A DNA stretch of 18,455 nucleotides from DAOTUB01 sp034437455 (GTDB lineage Bacteria > Chloroflexota > Anaerolineae > B4-G1): NCBI GenBank assembly GCA_034437455.1, contig DAOTUB010000178.1, forward strand, positions 1 to 18,455, written 5' to 3'. Shown here piece after piece: positions 14,796 through 18,455 of this stretch; the first letter of the stretch is position 1, and each line of letters starts with the position of its first letter. The notes under the pieces were generated by a model, which saw only the letters and a program-made list of their open reading frames with translations, searched no databases and had not been told where the DNA came from. The position numbers were made by a program, and so were the translations under genes.

Positions 14796-15889
14796 TGCAA
14801 ATACTGAACGTCGTCGGCGCTCGCCCCAATTTGATGAAAATCGCCCCTTTGGTGGAAGAGATGGCGCGCCATCCTGATATTCAACAGATGCTCCTCCACA
14901 CCGGTCAGCACTACGATGACAAGATGTCTCAGATCTTTTTCGACCAACTTGGCATCCCGCGCCCCGATATTTATCTGGGTGTTGGTTCTGGCTCTCATGC
15001 GGAACAAACCGCCTGCGTGATGGTTGAATTTGAGAGGACGCTTTTAAAGGTCCAGCCGGATGTCGTGGTCGTGGTGGGCGACGTCAACTCGACGTTGGCT
15101 TGTGCCATCACCGCTGCCAAACTCTGGGTGCCGGTCGCACACATAGAGGCCGGTCTACGGAGTTTCGATCGCCGGATGCCGGAGGAAATCAACCGCATCG
15201 TCACCGATGCGTTGTCGGATTTCCTGTTCACCACTTGCCGTGAGGCCGATGAGAATCTTGAGCGGGAAGGTGTCCCGCAGGAAAAGATCTTTTTTGTCGG
15301 TAATGTGATGATCGACACGCTGCTCAAGTACCAGCATCAGGCGCAAGAGCTGGGCACACCAACACGATTCGGCCTCCAACCGGGAGAGTACGCTTTACTG
15401 ACTCTGCATCGTCCCTCAAATGTTGATGTCCCAGAAGTGTTTTCCGGTATTCTTGATGCCCTAGTGGCCGTTCAGCATGATCTGCCTATTCTCTTTCCGG
15501 CACATCCCCGCACTGTCAAACGCATTGAGGAGTTTGGGTTCACGGAGCGATTGAAAGCTGCTTCCAACTTTTATATTGTGGAGCCACTGGGCTATCTGGA
15601 ATTTTTGGATTTGATGATGCATTCGATGGTCGTGCTCACTGACTCTGGGGGGATTCAGGAAGAGACAACCATTCTGGGCGTTCCTTGTCTGACGTTGCGC
15701 GAGAACACCGAGCGGCCCATCACGATTACCCAAGGGACCAATGTACTGGTCGGCACTGACCCCAATCGCATCGTGGCCGAGACGCGGCGTATCCTCTTGG
15801 GAGAAAGTAAGGCCGGCCGCATCCCGGAATTATGGGATGGGCATACCGCCGAGCGCATTGTTGCCATTCTTCAGGAGAAGCTAACGTGA
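14795..15889 (+). CDS. wecB: UDP-HexNAc 2-epimerase, non-hydrolysing (WecB-like)
   Basis: This 364-residue enzyme of the WecB family would interconvert UDP-GlcNAc and UDP-ManNAc through a 2-acetamidoglucal intermediate. NVVGARPNLMKIAPL (5-19), HTGQHYDD (35-42), VVGDVNSTLAC (93-103) with Asp96, HIEAGLRS (116-123) with Glu118, PEE (129-131) and LTLHRPSN (202-209) with His205 correspond to the catalytic Asp, Glu, Glu and His of E. coli WecB. The UDP-binding DSGGIQEE motif follows later. ATG 14795 overlaps the preceding stop by one base and has AGGAGAGG upstream. It is not part of the Pse pathway, so it should feed another sugar such as ManNAc or ManNAcA. Confidence 0.87.
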   Translation: MQILNVVGARPNLMKIAPLVEEMARHPDIQQMLLHTGQHYDDKMSQIFFDQLGIPRPDIYLGVGSGSHAEQTACVMVEFERTLLKVQPDVVVVVGDVNSTLACAITAAKLWVPVAHIEAGLRSFDRRMPEEINRIVTDALSDFLFTTCREADENLEREGVPQEKIFFVGNVMIDTLLKYQHQAQELGTPTRFGLQPGEYALLTLHRPSNVDVPEVFSGILDALVAVQHDLPILFPAHPRTVKRIEEFGFTERLKAASNFYIVEPLGYLEFLDLMMHSMVVLTDSGGIQEETTILGVPCLTLRENTERPITITQGTNVLVGTDPNRIVAETRRILLGESKAGRIPELWDGHTAERIVAILQEKLT

Positions 15890-16956
15890 AAATCCTTTCC
15901 ATCGTCGGCGCCCGCCCTCAATTTATCAAAGCCGCCTCTGTCAGTCGTGCGCTGCGCCAGGTGGCCCACGAAGTGCTGCTTCACACCGGGCAGCATTATG
16001 ATTATGGTATGTCGACCGTCTTTTTCGAGGAACTCGACATCCCCGAGCCTGACTATAACTTGGGTGTCGGCTCTGGCTCGCACGGTTGGCAGACCGCACA
16101 GATGCTGATGCGCATTGAGCAAGTGCTGTTGGAGGAAAGACCGGATGGGTTGCTCGTCTATGGCGACACCAACTCGACTTTGGCCGGGGCATTGGCGGCG
16201 GTCAAGCTGCACATCCCGGTGGCCCATGTCGAATCGGGCCTGCGCAGCTTTAATCGACACATGCCAGAAGAACACAACCGTGTGCTGACCGATCATGCGT
16301 CCGATTTGCTCTTTTGTCCCACCCAGACGGCGGTGGACAATCTCGCCGCTGAGGGCATCACTGCCGGCGTGCACCTGACGGGCGACGTGATGGTGGATGC
16401 TTTGTTCTACAACGCCGAGTTGGCCCAGAAACGCTCCAATATACTGGAGCGCCTGAACCTCTCCCCTGGAGGCTATGCCCTCGTCACGGCTCACCGTCCT
16501 CGCAACACCGACGCCCCAACCCGGCTCCGAGCCATCCTATCAGCGTTGGAGCAGATTGCACAGCGCGGCCCGGTTGTCTTTCCCGCTCATCCCCGTACGC
16601 GCCAGGCGCTGGCGGCGCTTGATTATCAACCCGCGCCGGGCTTGTGCATCATTGAACCGGTGGGCTATTTGGATATCCTCGCTTTGCAAAAGAACGCCCG
16701 GCTGGTGCTGACCGATTCGGGGGGGATGCAGAAAGAGGCGTATCTGTTTGCTGTGCCATGCCTTACTCTGCGCGAAGAGACAGAGTGGGTGGAGACGGTG
16801 GAGGCTGGGTGGAATCAATTGGTCGGCGCCGACTGTGATGCTATCCTCCGTGCAGCTCGGGAGTTTCGGCCCGTGGGAACACCGCCGCCTCTCTTTGGGG
16901 ATGGGCACGCGGCGGAGCGGATGGTCGATTTGCTTTTGACAACCGGGGTTGAATGA
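15886..16956 (+). CDS. UDP-HexNAc 2-epimerase paralog (WbpI-like)
   Basis: This 356-residue WecB-family protein starts at GTG 15886, overlapping the preceding stop as GTGA, with AGGAGA at 15873-15878. SIVGARPQFIKAA (5-17), HTGQHYDYGMS (33-43), VYGDTNSTLAGALAAVKLHI (91-110) with Asp94, HVESGLRSF with Glu116, MPEEHNR (126-132) and TAHRPRNTD (201-209) with His203 keep all catalytic positions. DSGGMQKEA is the UDP-binding motif. The overall pattern resembles WbpI, the UDP-GlcNAc3NAcA 2-epimerase, more than E. coli WecB. The WbpA, B, D and E partners needed for that substrate are not in this window, so the substrate is open. The two adjacent epimerases are clear paralogs of different subgroups. 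Confidence 0.85.
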   Translation: MKILSIVGARPQFIKAASVSRALRQVAHEVLLHTGQHYDYGMSTVFFEELDIPEPDYNLGVGSGSHGWQTAQMLMRIEQVLLEERPDGLLVYGDTNSTLAGALAAVKLHIPVAHVESGLRSFNRHMPEEHNRVLTDHASDLLFCPTQTAVDNLAAEGITAGVHLTGDVMVDALFYNAELAQKRSNILERLNLSPGGYALVTAHRPRNTDAPTRLRAILSALEQIAQRGPVVFPAHPRTRQALAALDYQPAPGLCIIEPVGYLDILALQKNARLVLTDSGGMQKEAYLFAVPCLTLREETEWVETVEAGWNQLVGADCDAILRAAREFRPVGTPPPLFGDGHAAERMVDLLLTTGVE

Positions 16957-16971
16957 GGTACTCTTTTCACT

Positions 16972-18195
16972 ATGCGTATTCTTTATCTCTCCCAGTATTT
17001 CCCTCCCGAAGCCGGCGCGACGCAGACCCGCGCCTACGAGATGGCCAGCGGTCTGGTTCGGGCCGGGCACCACGTCACCATGTTGACCGAAGTGCCCAAT
17101 CATCCCCAAGGCATCGTCTTTCCCCCTTATCGGCACAAGCTCTGGGTGCGTGAGAACCTGGAGGGCATTGACGTCGTGCACGTCTGGGTCAAGGCTTCGC
17201 CCGTCAAGACCATGCGCACGCGTTTGGCTTTTTATCTTACTTTTATGAGCAACGCCACTCTGGCGGGGCTGGCATTACGCGGCAAATATGACATGATTTA
17301 TGCTACCTCCCCGCCGCTCTTTGTGGGAGGCGCGGCGCTGGCCTTGAGCCGTTTGCGCCGCACGCCTATGGTCTTTGAGGTACGCGACCTGTGGCCCGAG
17401 TCGGCCGTCGCCTTGGGTGAACTGCGCAACCCGCGCTTTATCCGTTGGGCCACCCGATTGGAACAAGCCTGCTACCGCCGCGCACGGCGGGTCGTCGTCG
17501 TCACCCAGGGCATCCGCGACCGTCTCGTCGAGCGTGGCCTGGGCGCTCAAGTTGTCTTGATTCCCAACGGCGCCAACACTGAACGCTTTCGCTATCAGCC
17601 TAAAGCCGGGCAAGCGCTCCGCCAAGAGCTAGGGTTGGGAGATGTTTTTCTTGCCGTCTATGCCGGCATTCACGGCATCGCTCAGGGGCTAGAGACGGTG
17701 CTGCAAGCGGCGCATCGCTTGCGAGACGATCCCACGGTCCACTTTATGATGATTGGCGATGGTCCTTGCAAAGCAGCGTTGCTGGCGCTCAAGGAAGAGT
17801 TGGCCTTGCCCAACCTGACCATGCTCGACGCGCAACCCCGCAAGGCGATCCCGGCCTATCTTTCTGCAGCCGACGTGGCAATGGTCCCCCTGCGCCGATT
17901 GGACTTGTTCAAGGGCGCTCTCCCGTCCAAGATGTTCGATGCCTGGGCATGCAACTGCCCGATTCTGCTGAGCATCGAGGGAGAAGCGCGCCGCGTTCTG
18001 GAACGTGCACAGGCAGGGATGTTTGTCGAACCGGAATCGGTCGAGGCGATGGTGGAGGCTGTCCGGTCGCTCGCGGCTGACCGCCAGCGCTGCCAAAAAT
18101 ACGGCATCAATGGCCGTCGTTTTGTCAAAGAGCATTATTCCCGTCAAGCCCAGGCGCGACGCCTGGCTGCGTTGTTGGAAGAGCTGGCTGTGTAG
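16972..18195 (+). CDS. WbuB-like GT4 glycosyltransferase
   Basis: This 407-residue glycosyltransferase begins LYLSQYFPPEAGATQTRAYE (4-23) and continues LTEVPNHPQG (38-47), the hallmark N-terminus of the WbuB group, whose E. coli member is a FucNAc transferase. EVRDLWPES (136-144), LIPNGANTERF (196-206) and LPSKMFDAWAC near residue 320 are the other family motifs. The last carries Asp where Glu is usual. A short hydrophobic stretch (LAFYLTFMSNATLAGLAL, 85-102) may dip into the membrane. TGAGGT (16955-16960) precedes the ATG. It is the last gene of the block and is very GC-rich (68% at 17401-17520). Donor identity is not determined by the sequence. Confidence 0.85.
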   Translation: MRILYLSQYFPPEAGATQTRAYEMASGLVRAGHHVTMLTEVPNHPQGIVFPPYRHKLWVRENLEGIDVVHVWVKASPVKTMRTRLAFYLTFMSNATLAGLALRGKYDMIYATSPPLFVGGAALALSRLRRTPMVFEVRDLWPESAVALGELRNPRFIRWATRLEQACYRRARRVVVVTQGIRDRLVERGLGAQVVLIPNGANTERFRYQPKAGQALRQELGLGDVFLAVYAGIHGIAQGLETVLQAAHRLRDDPTVHFMMIGDGPCKAALLALKEELALPNLTMLDAQPRKAIPAYLSAADVAMVPLRRLDLFKGALPSKMFDAWACNCPILLSIEGEARRVLERAQAGMFVEPESVEAMVEAVRSLAADRQRCQKYGINGRRFVKEHYSRQAQARRLAALLEELAV

Positions 18196-18249
18196 CCGTT
18201 TTGCTATTTTGTTTGGCACTCTCTTTGCCTCATATCACCCCAGGGCGTA

Positions 18250-18297
18250 TTGATTTTCTAGTGACTTGTGTTATCATTATACCAGAAAGTGATAACA
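18250..18297 (+). promoter_or_regulatory. Promoter and inverted-repeat operator candidate
   Basis: A perfect 8-bp inverted repeat, TGTTATCA (18269-18276) and TGATAACA (18290-18297), is separated by 13 bases. A possible -35 TTGATT (18250-18255) and -10 TATCAT (18272-18277, 16-bp spacer) would place the left arm on the -10 box. It lies just before the ribosome-binding site of a ribbon-helix-helix gene, as expected for an autoregulated antitoxin. Confidence 0.45.
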
Positions 18298-18311
18298 TTT
18301 GATGGGAGGGT

Positions 18312-18455
18312 ATGGTGATTCGTACACAGATCCAGTTAACCGAGGAGCAGTCCCGCCAAGTCAAAGATTTCGCTCGACGCGAGGATATCTCTATGGCTGA
18401 GGTCATTCGTAATGCTATTGATGAATGGCTGGAACGACGTTCTGACCTGACAGAA
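18312..18455 (+). CDS. Ribbon-helix-helix antitoxin-like protein (partial, cut by window end)
   Basis: The first 48 residues are visible. IRTQIQLTEEQ forms the DNA-contacting strand, and DFARREDISMAEVIRNAIDE with WLERR forms the two helices of a CopG/VapB-type ribbon-helix-helix domain. Such proteins are usually antitoxins that bind their own promoter, with a toxin gene downstream, which would lie outside this window. The ribosome-binding site GGGAGGG (18304-18310) is too close to ATG 18312 and fits GTG 18315 better, so the true start may be one codon later. It is a separate unit from the glycan operon, being about 115 bases beyond the last transferase. Confidence 0.7.
   Translation, partial: MVIRTQIQLTEEQSRQVKDFARREDISMAEVIRNAIDEWLERRSDLTE

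Noticed and set aside
15871..16494. Long open frame on the minus strand opposite the second epimerase
   Set aside because: It lies fully antisense to a gene with complete catalytic motifs, and its translation has no recognisable family pattern. It is a byproduct of GC-rich codon use.
16972..18195. Assignment of the last transferase as a FucNAc transferase
   Set aside because: It resembles WbuB, but the UDP-FucNAc pathway genes (FnlA, FnlB and FnlC types) are not in the window and neither epimerase matches FnlC well, so the donor is left open.
18196..18250. Rho-independent terminator after the last glycosyltransferase
   Set aside because: Only a 4-bp GGCA/TGCC pairing is visible and no T run follows. 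It is not enough to call a terminator.
1..18455. CRISPR arrays, tRNA or rRNA genes, insertion sequences
   Set aside because: No regularly spaced direct repeats, tRNA-like cloverleaf, rRNA segments, transposase motifs or terminal inverted repeats were seen on either strand.

Overview
The window is an accessory surface-glycan locus from a bacterium, with every recognisable gene on the + strand. It starts with a complete pseudaminic acid (Pse, a bacterial nonulosonic acid) pathway and continues into glycosyltransferase, flippase and nucleotide-sugar epimerase genes. The conserved genes are GC-rich (hand counts of 62-68% in 120-bp samples). The protein families (SpsF-type cytidylyltransferase, WbuB-type glycosyltransferase, and small HicBA, MNT and ribbon-helix-helix modules) suggest a free-living environmental bacterium. 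Chloroflexota is my best guess, held weakly, because no rRNA or lineage marker is present.

Layout. 1-605: the end of an upstream frame, a short remnant resembling the C-terminus of an MNT nucleotidyltransferase, and a leader of about 370 bp. That leader holds an extended -10 promoter (289-297) and a weak terminator-like hairpin. 606-6678: pseB, pseC, spsF-type pseF, a hicB-hicA toxin-antitoxin pair, pseG, pseH and pseI, nearly all overlapping or a few bases apart, so probably one operon. 6695-12389: an AT-rich block (one sample 33% GC) with a GT-B transferase that is a candidate Pse transferase, a 14-segment flippase, a CapA-family enzyme and an asparagine-synthetase-like ligase. 12402-18195: a GT4 transferase of intermediate composition, a GC-rich GT4 transferase, two adjacent non-hydrolysing UDP-HexNAc 2-epimerase paralogs and a WbuB-like GT4 transferase. 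18196-18455: an inverted-repeat operator candidate and the start of a ribbon-helix-helix antitoxin-like gene cut by the window end.

How it works together. PseB, C, H, G and I turn UDP-GlcNAc into pseudaminic acid, and the SpsF-type enzyme would activate it as CMP-Pse. The transferase next to pseI is the best candidate for adding Pse to a lipid-linked oligosaccharide. The GT4 enzymes and 2-epimerases would supply and add the other sugars, and the flippase would export the unit. CapA and the asparagine-synthetase-like protein suggest a further amide or amino-acid-type modification. No initiating phosphoglycosyltransferase, Wzy polymerase or chain-length regulator is in the window, so the locus is either incomplete here or relies on genes elsewhere.

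The most unusual points are the toxin-antitoxin pair inside the Pse operon, the GC mosaic that changes within pseG and within pseI, and the overlapping capA/asparagine-synthetase-like pair in the AT-rich block.
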